Source: Diphasiastrum complanatum (taxonomy: Eukaryota; Streptophyta; Lycopodiopsida; Lycopodiales; Lycopodiaceae). Taken from it: a DNA stretch of 64,000 nucleotides. The DNA lies in contig CM055106.1 in the NCBI GenBank assembly GCA_029204225.1, positions 48,807,337-48,871,336 of the forward strand, written 5' to 3'. This document shows positions 42,961-55,374 of this stretch, piece by piece. The position numbers and the translations under genes are program-made. The notes under the pieces were generated by a model. It saw nothing but the letters and a program-made list of their open reading frames with translations. It had not been told where the DNA came from and did no database searches. Numbering within the stretch: position 1 is the first letter of the stretch; the number at the start of each line of letters is the position of its first letter.

Positions 42961-43464
42961 GATACTGGATATCACCCATGCTCAGTGAGTTTCAGTTCCG
43001 AAGGTGGCCATCCCAAAATGAAGACCAACTGCTCCATAGAAGATCTCCCCTGAAATTGCCCTTTCCAACTTTTGACTTCCTACTTGCATCTGGTGGGCGT
43101 TGTCGCAAATGAAACTAACCCAAGAAACAGGTTAGCCATCCATCCTTTGCAAACATTGAGTCGTTTCGTTGCCGTTCATGTGCGAGTACTTGAACTGCAA
43201 ATCCGCCCCACAGATTCTGGATATCACCGATGCTCAGTGAGTTTCAGTTCCGAAGGTGGCCGTCCCAAAATGAAGACCAACTGCTCCACAGAAGATCTCC
43301 CCTGAAATTGCCCTTTCACACTTTTGACTTCCTGCTTGCGTCTGGTGGGCGTTGTCGCAAATGAAACTAACCCAAGAAACAGGCTAGCCATCCATCCTTT
43401 GCAAACAATGAGTCGTTTCGTTGCTGTTCACGTGCGAGTACTTGAACTGCAAATCTGCCCCACA
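42961..43464. repeat. 252-bp tandem duplication
   Basis: Two adjacent near-identical units (42961-43212 and 43213-43464), beginning GAT.CTGGATATCACC and ending CGCCCCACAGAT. By eye only about ten differences. The units contain TTCCGAAGGTGGCC and GTTGTCGCAAATGAAAC. No coding frame is maintained. Confidence 0.9.
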
Positions 43465-44336
43465 GATTTTGTAGTCCTCTTTGTTTGATGGTATCATCCT
43501 TCAAAAGAAAAGGTTCCTTCTCGAGCCATCAGCTCCTTGTATCACAAGCAATCATGCAAACCAGACAAAGCACAAGTACTAAGACTCACCACGAATACAT
43601 ACAAGTAAGACACTCAGACATGTTTACTAACAAGTAACAAAGACAAGGTCCCCCTTTGAGATGGTCCTGCCAACGGACCTTTGCCAGGCCACGCCCATAC
43701 AAATCGATCACGGAATCAGCCCACATAGGACACCCCTCCAACTATCCGTGCTTTCACCATTAAGTAGCACATTGCCTCAGTCACGCCCCACCACTTTTTG
43801 GTCGATAGCCCTTATAGCTAAATGATCGGCAGCTATCCCGCACCGGTAGCTAACCACCCGTGCTTTACACCCAAATTTGAGCAGCATCTCTGTATCGATG
43901 GTTAACCCGTACAGTTCGAATATGTCGCCCTGCACCCCACAAGGCACAGACCGTGCTTACACCAACCTAATGGCAGCACACTGCCTCATCTGTCCTACGT
44001 GCAGACAACGCCAGGCCCGAACCGCGAGAACTGACCGTGCTTACACCTCAAGGGCAGCACTTTGACTTATCAAGTCCCCCGTTCTGCCGACCACCCCGAC
44101 CGTGGACGCACCCGTGCTTACACTGTGGGCAGCACCTTGCACAACAGTTGTCTTGATGAACCCCAAATCGTGGCCATTTTCGTGAGATCCGCATAGCTGA
44201 CCGGCTAGTCGACCCTGATACCACATGTAGCGCAGGCATCCCAAAGGGAGCCGGGAACCACGACTTAGCTTCCCAGCCTTCAACTCTTGCCATCCAAACC
44301 CACTTGACATACAAGCAGCCAACTCGCCAACAACGA

Positions 44337-44640
44337 TCAGACTTAACCAACTTGAAGTTCCAAAAACCAACATTGAGATCCAACCTGGTGCCATGCCAGA
44401 TCGGGGGTCCCGATGTGGGTGACTTCCCTCCAAGCAAGCCGGCCGACATACATCAAACTTAACCAACTCGAAGCTTCGTTACAAACGAGTAACATCCATT
44501 CCAAGCAAGCGGTCTGACTTACATCAGACTTAACCAACTAAAAGCTTCGTCACGAGAGCTAGAAGCCAACCTGGTGCCACGCCAGACTGGACAGCCATAA
44601 ACAGGTAACGTCCACCCAAGCAAGCCATCTAACTCAGTCG
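44337..44640. repeat. ~187-bp imperfect direct repeat
   Basis: CAGACTTAACCAACT recurs at about 44337 and 44524 (with a partial copy at 44455), AACCTGGTGCCA at 44382 and 44568, and CAAGCAAGC at 44431, 44500 and 44616. The units account for the long but meaningless minus-strand frames here. Confidence 0.65.
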
Positions 44641-44689
44641 ACAGGTTAGAGCCCATTCCCCAAGAGCTTAACCCATTCACGTTCATGCA

Positions 44690-45124
44690 AGGAACACTCA
44701 GAACCACAAGCCGCGACAGATATGGAAACAACCAGGACATAATATCACGAAAGTCTGGACATGTGGCATAAGCCTGAGGAAGATCATCATACCAAGAGTG
44801 GGGAGACGTAACAAGACTGTAAGTAAGAGCAGGTAAACGAGACAAAGCATGAGCAGCAGCGTTACTTTTACCAGGCTTATAATGAATATCAAAATGAAAG
44901 GACTGTAAAAATTGAAGCCAATGGTACTGACGATCACTAAGATCCTTTTGTGTATACAAATAACTAAGTGACTGGTGATTAGTAAAAACATCAAATGAAA
45001 CACGATACAAATATGGACGCCACTTCTTTAAAGCAAAAATGATAGCAAGCAACTCTTTTTCATGAGTGGAATAGCGCTGCTCATATGAACGAAGACGACG
45101 TGGACCAAATGGTCTCGACAGCAT
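44690..45124 (-). pseudogene. Gypsy RNase H fragment
   Basis: Minus strand: SRPFGPRRLRSYEQRYSTHE, KELLAIIFALKKWRPYLY, FDVFTNHQSLSYL (Asp of TDHQSL replaced by Asn), HWLQFLQSFHFDI, YKPGKSNAAAHALSRLP (ADALSRL usual). This is the RNase H domain of a chromovirus-like Ty3/gypsy pol. An integrase linker-like ATCPDFRDI follows, then the sequence degenerates near 44690. RT is missing upstream, where a 41-bp duplicated GGTC.CGAC.GCATACCGCTGGCG unit lies at about 45112-45180. Confidence 0.85.
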
Positions 45125-45249
45125 ACCGCTGGCGCCACAGACCGAATGGTCCCGACGGCATACCGCTGGCGTCCCGCGATACGACCCTCAGCTATATGCC
45201 AACTTAAAAATTTGGAAGCGGCCTTACAACTAGCGCTTTTACCGAACAC

Positions 45250-46518
45250 TGAAACCTAGAAGGTAATTAGAGTCAGTTTGAGAAAAATCCCACTTTATTG
45301 ATAAATCTGAGAAGGTTACATTTCAAATGTGTGACCGACCCTAGTCTCCAGGGCGCTAGCTGCCAAGGCGAGAGCCATGACAACATTCTAGCAAGGGAGG
45401 TTGAGACTTGGTTGGAGCTCGCCCTGAGTCGCACCCCGCACTCCCCTATAGTATTGGTGTGATTCGGCACCCCCCCTCATACCAAGCACTCTATCCAAGC
45501 TGGTAAAGCATGTTTTTCTCTCTCTAGGATTTTCTCTTTCTAGAAAGTCATTTGCTCTCTAGATTCTATTGATCCCCAGGCTTCCTTTAATCATGCCTAA
45601 ATCGTGTAAGGTGATTGCACATCGATCTGAGCTCTCTGGACTCCGCTAGAACCGATCAAAGATTTTCAGCCATAGGAACTTGGCACCGGCTGGATTCTGG
45701 TCACAGTGGGACCGGGGGCGGCGGCGGCACCGTTGGCGTCGGGAGCAGCAGGGGCGCTGCTAGTGCCGATGGCACTGGAAGTAAAGCTTGTAAAGGTAGC
45801 TTTACAACATATGCCCAATTTCAGACCCATGCATAAAAGGCATGCAAATGCAAGTTTTCAGAGTTACGGAAATGAATGCAATCTCAACGGTGTGTCTACT
45901 ATGAGTAAAGAGCGTATGTGTAGATGCATGGTGGGTTTTTGAGTATTCCCATTTTTTTTTTGTCTTTTGAGCCAAGATCTGTGACCACTCTTTTGATGCT
46001 ATTTCTAACTGTATTGTTTCAACACTTACTACTCTTGTTCTTCTAAGATATGATCACCGTAGATGCTTGTGAATTGACTGAATGCTTGCAAATAAGTGAT
46101 CACGAGTCTTGTATATTGCCCAATCATTATTGCTAAGATTTGATTTATTTGATTTCTCAAAGACACTGGACTCCAATCATCCTTACTACTATTCATCTAA
46201 ATCTCATAGAAGACCTCCCCTTCTTTCTCTCCCTAGCCATAAGACTCCAATCCATACTAGATGAAGAAGTGTTGTGAAGAAAAGTCCATCCAATCTATGG
46301 CTTGAGAATTTTCAAGGAGATGATTTGAAACCTTAATGCTCTTCCAATGATGCCTGTTGGTGATTCTATTGAAATTAACTCTTTTTAACTCTTTTATCCA
46401 ACCAGTCTAAAGATTAATGAGATCATGAAAATTATACAAGGGGATTTGATATTCAACAATTGCACTTTTGCACATTTCCTAGCTAGATCCATCCATCTTG
46501 TGCCCTCATCAAGAACTG
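45250..46518. other. No recognisable gene; mixed composition
   Basis: 45590-45790 is locally GC-rich (GGGGGCGGCGGCGGCACC). The rest is AT-rich. A G-rich tract followed by TGCCGAATCACACC on the minus strand at about 45463 could be another PPT/LTR start, but there is no paired copy or nearby pol end to support it. Confidence 0.45.
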
Positions 46519-47170
46519 TGTGAAAGATTCAACTAGTTTCATCACAATTGCAATATTTCCATATTTGGCATATTGAGGACAAAACTTGTTTTAGACTTAG
46601 AGGTTGACTTTTCAAAGTTCATTAGTCTAAATTTCATTTGAATAGACACTTTTTGAAAGTGTGGGAGGGGATAGAATGCGAGTTTGAGTAGATTCAATTT
46701 GAATAAGTTGGGTACATTGAATCTAGACCCAAAATTGGTAGGGTTAGCATTTTGGTGGGAAAGCCAAGTGGCCAAATAGGGTTTGAACCTACTATAAAAG
46801 GATGTAACTCGTGGAGAGAGTCATCTTCTCTCTTCTCTATCTCATTTCATGCTTATACATGGTTCTCTTGGGTTCTACTATCCATTGGTGCACTATCTTG
46901 GTGATTGCTTGCAATTCTATGTGTAGAATGATCTATATTTTTGTTATTTTTGGATCCACACATGTGAAATACAGTAGCTTGCTGGTTTTGTACGGACAGC
47001 AACAGTACATAATCATTTCATTCAAGTTTGATCAAGTTCTATTAGTGTTTGCATCTCAAATTGTGTGTAGATGCTGATTTTTCTACATTGGTGAAATTGG
47101 TAGTGTATTTCTCTTTCTAACCAAAGATCATTCAAGTAGATTGGATCTTAAGGATCTGAAATCTTTCACA
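46519..47170 (+). repeat. Family F 5' LTR (652 bp)
   Basis: Begins TGTGAAAGATTCAAC and ends ATCTTTCACA, a TG...CA LTR with 10-base inverted termini TGTGAAAGAT/ATCTTTCACA. The right edge is fixed by the primer site at 47171. Two minus-strand copies lie at 50657-51304 and 55375-56024. CACACATGTG at 46957-46966 is conserved in all three. Confidence 0.95.
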
Positions 47171-47182
47171 TGGTATCAGAGC
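47171..47182 (+). other. Family F primer binding site (tRNA-Met)
   Basis: TGGTATCAGAGC immediately after the LTR CA end. A leader of about 520 bases follows before the gag ATG at 47700. Confidence 0.95.
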
Positions 47183-47699
47183 TTGTGTTTCAGGTTATGA
47201 AGGAGGAAATCAGATCTATCAATGATTTGGTGAAAATATCAAGTCTAGAGCATGCTAGAGAGGATTCTACACCAAAATCGGATTTTTTGCTTTTGTAGAT
47301 TGGATCTTTTGTAGATCAAAACACTAAAGAGGTCAATATACTTGTTCAATTTCGTTTTTTTAATTCACATGCTGGATTTGGCCGATTTTTGGATCATTGG
47401 TTCAGCCTAAGTGGTGGCTTATAGATTGCATATCAAATTTTCAGCATTTGCATGTAGATTTGGAATAGTCAATTTTTTGTGATTTTGTCAAAACCTTAAT
47501 TTTGATTGGATCTCTAGATAGTGAGGTTGTTGGACTTCATTTGAGTGTGTTTCAATCTTAGGAAGTGGCAAAAGTCATTAGATTGAGGATAGATCATAGG
47601 TTGATCAAGATTCCATGATTCTATGTGTTGATTTGCTTGGATAAGTGCTGTGCTTTGTGCATTGAAACAGGTTGAAAGAGAAGATCAGGTCATTGCTAC

Positions 47700-49387
47700 A
47701 TGGCAACCTCAATTGGAGTCATGTTGGAAGCCAATGATAGGCTTACCTCAAGTAACTATTCATTATGGAAAGTGAGGATGGAGTCACTTCTTGAGATGAA
47801 TGATGTTTTGGATATTGTTGTAGGTTTGGAGGAGAGACCAACAACACAACAAGATCAATTGAGGTATGACAAGAGGGCCAAGAAGGCTCTACACATGATA
47901 AAGATGAATGTTACCAATGAACTTCTCAAGGAAGTTGGTAAGTGCACATCATCTTTGGAAGCTTGGAATTCATTGAAGAAGCTTTATGAATCCAAGTCTA
48001 CTTCTAGAGTGTTGACTCTAAGAAGGCAAATCTTTTCTTGTTTGCAAAAGAATGAAGAAATTCCAAGTACTTTTGTTTTGAGAATGAAAGCATTGAATGA
48101 TGAGTTAGCTTGCATAGATGAAAGCATTAAGGAAGAAGAGCTTATTCAAGTGATTCTTAATGGCTTGTTGGATGCTCATGCTAACATTGTTCAAAGTATT
48201 GCTATTTAAAAGGCTTTGCCAAGTTTGATGGATCTTCAAGAGATCTTGATCAATGAGGAATATGGGCTTCAAGCAAGAGGTGGATCTACATCGACACTTC
48301 AAGAGGATGCTATGTTCACAAAGGGCAAATTCAAGGGCAAAACCAAAAGAAAGTGGTCTAAAGGGCAAGATCAAGTGGATGCTTCTTCAAGTGGCAAAAA
48401 GAAGGATAGATCAAAGCTCAAATGCTTCTATTGTGGCATCAAAGGACACTTTGCAAGTGAGTGCTACAAGAAGAAGAGAGATCAAGGAGACAAGCAAGGT
48501 AATCTTACACTTGAAGAGGATGGTTTGGATGTGCAAGATGCAAATGATGATGCTTTTGTGATGTCTTCATGTATGCTTGCTAATGATGGAGATCTAGATC
48601 TTTGGTGGATTGATAGTGGAGCAAGTTCACACATGACCTTTCACAAAGAGTACTTTATTTCTTTGTTGGCATATGGAGATGACAAGAGGGTGATCTACAC
48701 GGCAAATGATGGTGAGTGTGCAATCAAAGGGATTGGCACAATTCCTATTTCTCTCTCTACAAATAGGAATGTTCATTTGGAGGATGTCTTGTTTATTCCA
48801 TCTATTACCAAGAATTTGCTTAGTGTGAGTCAAATGCTAAGTAAGGGCCTCAAGGTGGAGTTTGATGGAGATGCTTGTTTGATCAAAAGGAAGGATTTCT
48901 TGATTGAAAAGGGTAAAAGGCAAGGGAAGTTGTTCAAACTTGATGCTTGTGTTATTGCTAACCAAGTTGGATGTGTTGCAAGGGAGCAAATTTCTATTCA
49001 AGAGGTTTGGCACAAAAGGATGGGACACCTCAACTTCAAGTCATTGGAGGTAATGGCAAGGAAGAAGGTTGTGATTGGTCTTCCAAGTTCCTTAAGTAAT
49101 GACAAGCATGTTTGTGAGTCTTGTGCTTTGTCTAAGTCACATAGACTACCTTATACTAGATCTATTTCTAGATCTACAAAGCCTCTTCAACTTGTACATT
49201 CGGATATTCATGGATTTACTACAATTAGCAATAGTGGAGCTAAGATGTATGTAACATTCATTGATGATTTTAGTAAATTTTGTTGGATCTATCTACTAAA
49301 GAGCAAGGATGAAGTGTATCATGTCTTTGTCAAGTTCAAGAATGCAAGGGAGAACCAATTCTCCACAAAGATCAAGTGCTTGGCAAT
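47700..49387 (+). pseudogene. Family F copia gag-protease-integrase, truncated
   Basis: Starts MATSIGVMLEANDRLTSSNYSLWKV with the conserved copia gag beginning. UBN2 domain to about residue 160; a single TAA at 48207-48209 (CAA expected before KALPSL). A second segment carries a zinc knuckle CFYCGIKGHFASEC, protease WWIDSGASSHMT, LLSVSQMLSKG, HHCC residues (WHKRMGHLNF, CESCALSK) and the integrase start LVHSDIHGF with FIDDFSKFCW. The match stops at about 49387 (TKIKCL), just before the second catalytic Asp. RT and RNase H of the same family occur only on the opposite strand downstream. Otherwise well preserved: one stop in about 560 codons. Confidence 0.93.
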
Positions 49388-50656
49388 AATCTTCCCACAG
49401 AAAATTTTTAGTTTGTGATCTTTATAGAACTTGAAGAAGGTTAGAAAGGTTACCATCCTTTGTCTAGCTCTAATACCACTTTTACAAATGAAGTCAGATT
49501 GTTATTCTAATCCAAAGGTAGTAAGGATCTTCAAGCCTCCATGGATCTCTCCTCCACCTGCGTCCCTAATCTTAATCACAAAGGTAGATAACAAGTGGCC
49601 TCAAGTATTCACCACCCAACCATAGCTAGCTAGCACATGCAATCTTGCAACTTGGCTAATCTAGCACCCCCTTGCTAACCAATAACCAATTACAAGCATA
49701 CCATCACAAACCATAGCATACTTAAGATCCAAACCCTACTTATGTCCCATACCATAAGCAAGATCCAAACCCTAAGCATACTACACACAAGAAAACACTA
49801 TATACACTAGTAGCCACACTAGAGCATAAGCATAGCAAACAAAAGAGATCTCTCTTCCTCCCTATGGGGGCCCTCCTCCCCTCATATAGATGGCAAATGG
49901 CACCCTCCAATACACTATGGAGTTCCGTGCACAACCAATGAGAAAGAGAGAAACCTAGAGGAGTTAAAGAACCTTCATTATGGAAGGTCAAGAGACTTCT
50001 TCCATAATCTATGACTCTTTGAATGCCTTTCTTGTGAGATTTGGGAGCTCAATGGACACCTTGGAAGTGAGCCCTCCTACTAGGTCCCATTGCCCAAGTT
50101 GTGCTTGTATACTTTGGTCCAAGACCAATAAAATGATATGGTTCAAGGTTGAGGCCCAAGGTTTAGAAAAATAGCCAAAACATCCATGGTAATGACTTTC
50201 TAATACCTCACTAGGTTCCATACCTCCGACCAAGGCATAAACACCTACCTACCCTTATCCACAGACACCAGTATCTTAATCTAAAAGCACATACTCTTAA
50301 TCCTAAGGGTACCCCTTATCCAAGGTTAACTTGATTCCATACCTCTGACCAAGGTATAGTCACTTGCCTGTCCTTATCCAAAGGACCTACCCTTAATCCT
50401 ATGGGTACCCCCTATCCAAGGGTAACTTGCCATTTAGCCCCCAACCCTAAATGGACATATAGGGGTCACTAAAGTACTGCTAGTTACATAGGTATGTAAC
50501 ATGCCACCCCAAAGATAAAAAGGCACCACTTGTAACCATTTTACATGCTAATGGAGAGGAGGAGACTCTACTATTTTGTGAGCTCAAGCATCCTCAAGCG
50601 CTAATCCATTTTGCTTATGCTTATTGTTGTAAGTTTGCTATTTGTTTTTAGTTTTC
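49388..50656. other. Non-coding; LTR-like DNA in minus orientation (inferred)
   Basis: TGGTATTAGAGC on the minus strand (about 49468-49479) is one base from the tRNA-Met primer site and could mark a minus-strand element, but no adjoining CA end is clear. A direct repeat of about 119 bp (CCATACCTC.GACCAAGG.ATA) starts near 50218 and 50337. GATAAAAAGGC near 50513 is TATA-like on the plus strand. No coding signal. Confidence 0.45.
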
Positions 50657-51304
50657 TGTGAAAGATTTCAGATCATTATGATCCAATCCACTTGAAAGAT
50701 CTTGGGTTACAAAGAGAAATGCTCTACCAATCTCACCAATGTAGAAAAATCAGCATCTACCCACAAAATGAGATGCAAACTCTAATAGAACTTGATCAAA
50801 CATGAATCAAATGACAAAGTACTGTTGCTGTCCGTATAAAATCAGCAAGCTACTCTATTTCACACATGTGGATCCAAAAATAACAAATATAGATCATTCT
50901 ACACATAGAATTGCATGCAATCACAAGTATAGTGCACCAACGGATAGTAGAACCCAAGAGAACCATGTATAAGCATGAAATGAGATAGAGAAGGGAGAAG
51001 ATCTATCTCTCCATGAGTTACATCCTTATATAACATGTCCAAACCCTTTTTGGCCACTTGACTTTCTCTCCAAAATGCTAACCCTAATATTTTTTAGTCT
51101 AGATTCAAAGTACTCAATACTCAAATTTGAATCTACTCAAACTCGTCTTCTAACTTTCCCACACTTTCAAAAAGTGTTTATTCAAATGAAATTTAGACTA
51201 ATGAACTTTGAAAAGTCAATCTTTAAGTCTAAAAACAAAGTTGGCCTCAATATGCCTAATATAGAAATATAGCAAATATTATCAAACTAGTTGAATCTTT
51301 CACA
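50657..51304 (-). repeat. Family F LTR, minus copy 1 (648 bp)
   Basis: Same termini as 46519-47170. The sense start at 51304 follows a GTTGAAGAAGGAG polypurine tract and the RNase H tail, so this is a 3' LTR of a minus-strand element. Confidence 0.93.
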
Positions 51305-51542
51305 CTCCTTCTTCAACTAGTTTTAGCATGGACTTTGATAACACTCCAAGTGAAGTCCTATGGTTCATGAACAAGTCCTTTCCCAATGCTTTCGTAAAGA
51401 TATCAGCTACACATTCCCTTGAGGACAAATGTTGAAGCTCCACCTCCTTTGCAATGACTTGCTCCCTCACAAAATGTTGTTGTACCTCAATATGCTTGCT
51501 CCTAGCATAATTTTTGACAATAGAACTTTGATTCATCATAAG
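51305..51542 (-). pseudogene. Family F RNase H tail, copy 1
   Basis: Minus strand: ARSKHIEVQQHFVREQ, LQHLSSRECVADIFTKALGKDLF and LKLVEEGV to the stop next to the PPT. Nearly identical in residues to 56025-56300. It is cut at about 51540, where R2 begins. Confidence 0.88.
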
Positions 51543-51544
51543 AA

Positions 51545-52190
51545 TGATCTTTTTCCTAAGAATGATCTCCTTTCAATGATCTTGTAATGCTCAAAATAGA
51601 AACAACCATAGTTGATATATAGAATAGTGTCCACTTGGCTATTTCTTACATCAATTTTACATGTCAAGAAGTAACTAATACATGAAGAATGAAATAGAAT
51701 GTAAATGAATGATTCCACCATGCTTCCAACTCTGAACTCTCTAAAAAAATACAGCAAACAAACAATAAATATGAGTGACAAAATTTTCTTGCATGTTTTC
51801 TCCTTTGTCCTCTATTGTCATGTATCCACCATGACACTTCATGAATGAGCCTCCATCTCCATCTTGCCATAAAAGATGCCATCATCACTTGATGACTTGG
51901 CCATGAATCAGTGACATAATGAACCTCCAATAGCTTCATTTCCATCAACAAATCCAGCCAAGAATGCTATTACAAATCCAACGTCAAAATGATGCTCACC
52001 AATGTAGCTAGTTTGACCATATCTTGACAGTTTGGACACATCCACATGAAAATGCTCAAACATGGGATAGAAAAAGTAAAGTAGACTTGAAAAAAACTTC
52101 CTTACTACTCCTTTGACCTTACTTTAGTCTTCAATAAGCTGTAGAAATAGATCCATAACATCTTTGCCAATTACCTCTCCTTTGATGCTC
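51545..52190 (-). repeat. R2 dispersed coding-like repeat, copy 2
   Basis: Minus-strand copy of 36390-37080. Landmarks: NLELVKSIKGEVIGKD, MFEHFHVDVSKLSRYGQTS, YGKMEMEAHS and the TGACATGTAAAATTGATGTAAGAAATAG tail. It sits between a copia RT start (52200-52470) and a copia RNase H end (51305-51542), in the place of the missing RT and RNase H body. Confidence 0.7.
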
Positions 52191-52199
52191 TTGACTAGC

Positions 52200-52470
52200 T
52201 CCAAATTACCACCTTCCTTTTTGCCTTGTTGAAGCCCTTTGAGATCAACCTTTTGATCATCAACTTAACCATCAAAGTCATTGAACAAACTTTGTTTTCC
52301 ATATATATATTACTTGATTTTACAACAAGATAACATCCATCCACTTGCATAGCACCATCTACACAAGAAAATCCTCCAAAAGATGTTTCATTCTTCATAA
52401 GAACTTGATACTCAAGATCCATTGCTTGGATCCACTCCTCTTCTTTCCTTGCTTCATAGACTTTGATCAC
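52200..52470 (-). pseudogene. Copia RT N-terminal fragment (with R2-linked reading)
   Basis: Minus strand: KVYEARKEEEWIQAMDLEYQVLMKNETSF matches the EA...W..AM..EY..L..N.TW start of copia RT (ending near 52385). The following residues (SCVDGAMQVDGCYLVVKSS) no longer match RT. An overlapping frame (VDDQKVDLKGLQQGKKEGG) runs straight into R2, which suggests the junction lies near 52370. Confidence 0.65.
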
Positions 52471-52491
52471 AAATTAGCACTAGCACTCTCA

Positions 52492-54702
52492 ATGTCAGAG
52501 TATGAAACATTAGCAGTTATAAGAGGCAAATTGGAAGTTATACTAGAATGTCTTGAGGATATACAATTAGAACCGAAAACAAGAGAGTCATCAGCATACC
52601 ATGACAGTGAGAACAAGATCCCTACTCTAGCTGAGACTTATAGTGAAAGATCTAATTGGGAAACCATGTCTGAAGATGAAATAGAACTAGATCCAAATGA
52701 GGCCGGTTGTGATGGAGAAAAGAGTGAGGGAGAGATCACAGACAATGAGACAATGTCCGAATGGAAAACGATGTCAGAAAGTGAGATAGAATCAACTTTG
52801 GACCCAAATATGATGAATTATGATGCTAAAAAAGAAAGCTTACACTTACCTCAAGCTCAACCAACCATGCAGACACCTAGCCCTACACTTGTCACACCGG
52901 TACCGACAAGAGCCATTTTGCCAATGGTTGTCCTTGCTGATATTGAAAAGATACCAAGAATAGTAGGTTCCCTACCATAGTTCCATGGAAACACTGATGA
53001 AGGTGCCCATAGGCTTATTGAAGAATTCAACACATTGGTGGCCGTCAGTAGAATCACAAATTCTACACATAGAATGTTGTTGTTCTTCACAACTCTGGTA
53101 GGAGAAGCCAAAAGATGGTACTATAATTTGCCCATAAATTCGATCAATACACCAAATGAGCTATATCAGGTATTTTTAGAGGAATTTAGACCCACATATG
53201 ATGTTAATAATCAGATGTTTACCTTGACTATGATACAACATGAGCTAAGCGAGACCATACGCTTATACGTAAGGAGGTTAAAAGAATTGGTTCGACAGTT
53301 GAATCTTGTTCTAGCAGTTAAGATACCATTTGACTTAGTGATGACTTTCTTTCTTAGAGGACTACACACAGATATCAAACTAGTGGTGTGCCAGTCAGGA
53401 GTTTCATCTTTTGAGAAAGCTGTATCTAGAGCACAAATTGTAGAAGAGGCCAATTGGGCCACATTCGAGTGCCAAAACAGTAACCAAATAGTAAGAGTGA
53501 TCAATTGGGATGAGGACTTTCCAATGTCTGCAAATGAGCTACCAAATAGGATGAGATTACAACATGTGCTCCAACCATTGGAACCGAGACCACCCTATGC
53601 ATTTGAGAGAGATAGTGTAATGCCCAAATATCATACCCAAAATCAAGTGACCAGAAATTATAGCAAACCTTGTAGGATACAAGAGGAACCACACCATAGA
53701 GATGAAAATGCTTATGATATGGAATGCGAGACTGATGAGATGAATGCACCCCTACAGTTAGCTATTCACACTGAGATGTTTTATGGAGGAACAAGTCAAG
53801 TAGAAGAATGCCATCGGATACAAGGGGACGAAGTGAGTGATGAAAATGTAAGCCACTGGACTAGGAATCATGGGAGTACTCCTCAGGATAGACGAGTCAA
53901 AGCTAGAGACAAGAGAACCCCAACACAATCAATAAGAACACTTGTACCCATAGAGGCTAGGGCAAGAGTACTGACGATAACCCGAAGTGAGTTACGAGCA
54001 AAATCCCCTAGGAAAGAGTGGATGAAAAAGAGTGCCTAGCAGGTGAGTCCTAGTAAGACCACTAAGTCTAAGGAGGTAGTACCTTCGAAATACAATGATC
54101 AACCCAATCAATCCATATTCTTAGAAGCAAACAATGATAGTGACTCAGACTGGGAAGAAGTAGATGAGCTAGTGTGGACAGCCCCTATGAACTACCCCCC
54201 TAAATCCAAACATGTAAATCATTATCAAGCGACTTATGAAAGCAAAGATATCACACCTCCTATCACTGATGACATTGATCAAGAATCCTATGGCATACAT
54301 GACCTATTTGAAGATCACGGGAATACAGAAAGTGCACATACAACGATAGACCTTATTGGAAAAAAGAACCAGAATCCTACTTGAAATACCCAAGAGATAA
54401 TAATTGATACATTACATTGGGAGAATGACATACCAGGCTATGACTCTGAAATTGATATCAATGGTGGAAGGCCCGACTCAGAGATTAGGGAGGAGAGGAG
54501 AAATGTCATATCCAAGAACAAGGAATCCTATGGTATAGTGAGGATATTCGATATAGAAGATGTAGACCTTCCATTTCAGCCACCAGAAAGACAAAACTAC
54601 GTAAATCAGTTAAGGGATTTGAGCCCTTTATTCCCTTACTCTTCACATCATGCCAGACCTGAAGCAAAAGGTGAATATCCTAATAACAAGATTGATGCAG
54701 GG
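52492..54702 (+). pseudogene. Gypsy gag without pol
   Basis: From the ATG at 52492 an acidic N-terminal part (residues 1-160, rich in Glu/Ser/Asp) ends at a TAG (52978-52980). The retrotransposon gag domain follows directly in the same frame: FHGNTDEGAHRLIEEFNTL, FFTTLVGEAKRWYYNLP, LYQVFLEEFRPTYD, LSETIRLYVRRLKELVRQL, FLRGLHTDIK. A hydrophilic tail continues past stops at 54037-54039 and 54382-54384 to about 54702 (WEEVDELVWTAP, YGIHDLFEDH). There is no zinc knuckle and no protease, RT or integrase before the next LTR at 55375. Roughly 730 codons with three stops. It resembles the gag of a non-autonomous gypsy element. Confidence 0.85.
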
Positions 54703-55374
54703 TAGCCAATATCATGAAAGACTCACCCTTACCTTTGATGTCACCTAGGGGCTAAGGGACAATAGGAAGTTCATTTCTAAACTTTATCTGTCTATTTCTT
54801 TATTTGCTAACTTTGTTGTTTGGTGATTTTTCTTCTTTCTAAATATATATATATATCCTTGATGTGAGTTTTGTTGTATGTGCTAACTTTTGTTGAAATA
54901 CAGAGATAGAATGATTCTGCCAATTACACCCACCACCACTAATGCATCATATAGACACGGTATGCTTGAACCATCCGTTGCAAGCTCAAACAATTGCATC
55001 CATGCCTTGCACTATGCATCAACTCTGGAGAGAAAATTAGGCATATCTTTTTGCATTATCATGGGCATGTGTATGATTGACTAGGAGCATGAATGGCATG
55101 GGTTGAGAGAAAAAATGGAAGAGAAACAATGTAGTGGGGTGGGAGTGAAACTAGGATTATGCATATGAAGACTCAGACAAAGGAGGACTTTAGCCCTAAT
55201 TAGATCTAGCTGCATCGATTGAGCAAACAGAAGTATTGATCTATCTCACTGAGCCAATGCTCTAGCTATCTGGATAGATTTGAGATATCATCTTGATCTA
55301 TTTGTCACAAGATATCATACACACTGGTGCGTCTGCATTACCTACTATTAAGAAAAAAAAAATAGAGGACAGTT
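54703..55374. other. No recognisable gene
   Basis: Non-coding, AT-rich; an (AT)n run at about 54843-54855. A 64-residue incidental frame (54890-55084) has no resemblance. This stretch may hold the 3' end of the gag-only gypsy element, but no LTR boundary is visible. Confidence 0.5.

Noticed and set aside
44041-44466. 141- and 133-residue minus-strand ORFs
   Set aside because: They overlap in two frames and coincide with the 187-bp direct repeat; no domain is recognisable.
45440-45480. Minus-strand PPT/LTR start at the G-rich tract
   Set aside because: No second LTR copy and no pol end next to it; noted only as a possibility in the region entry.
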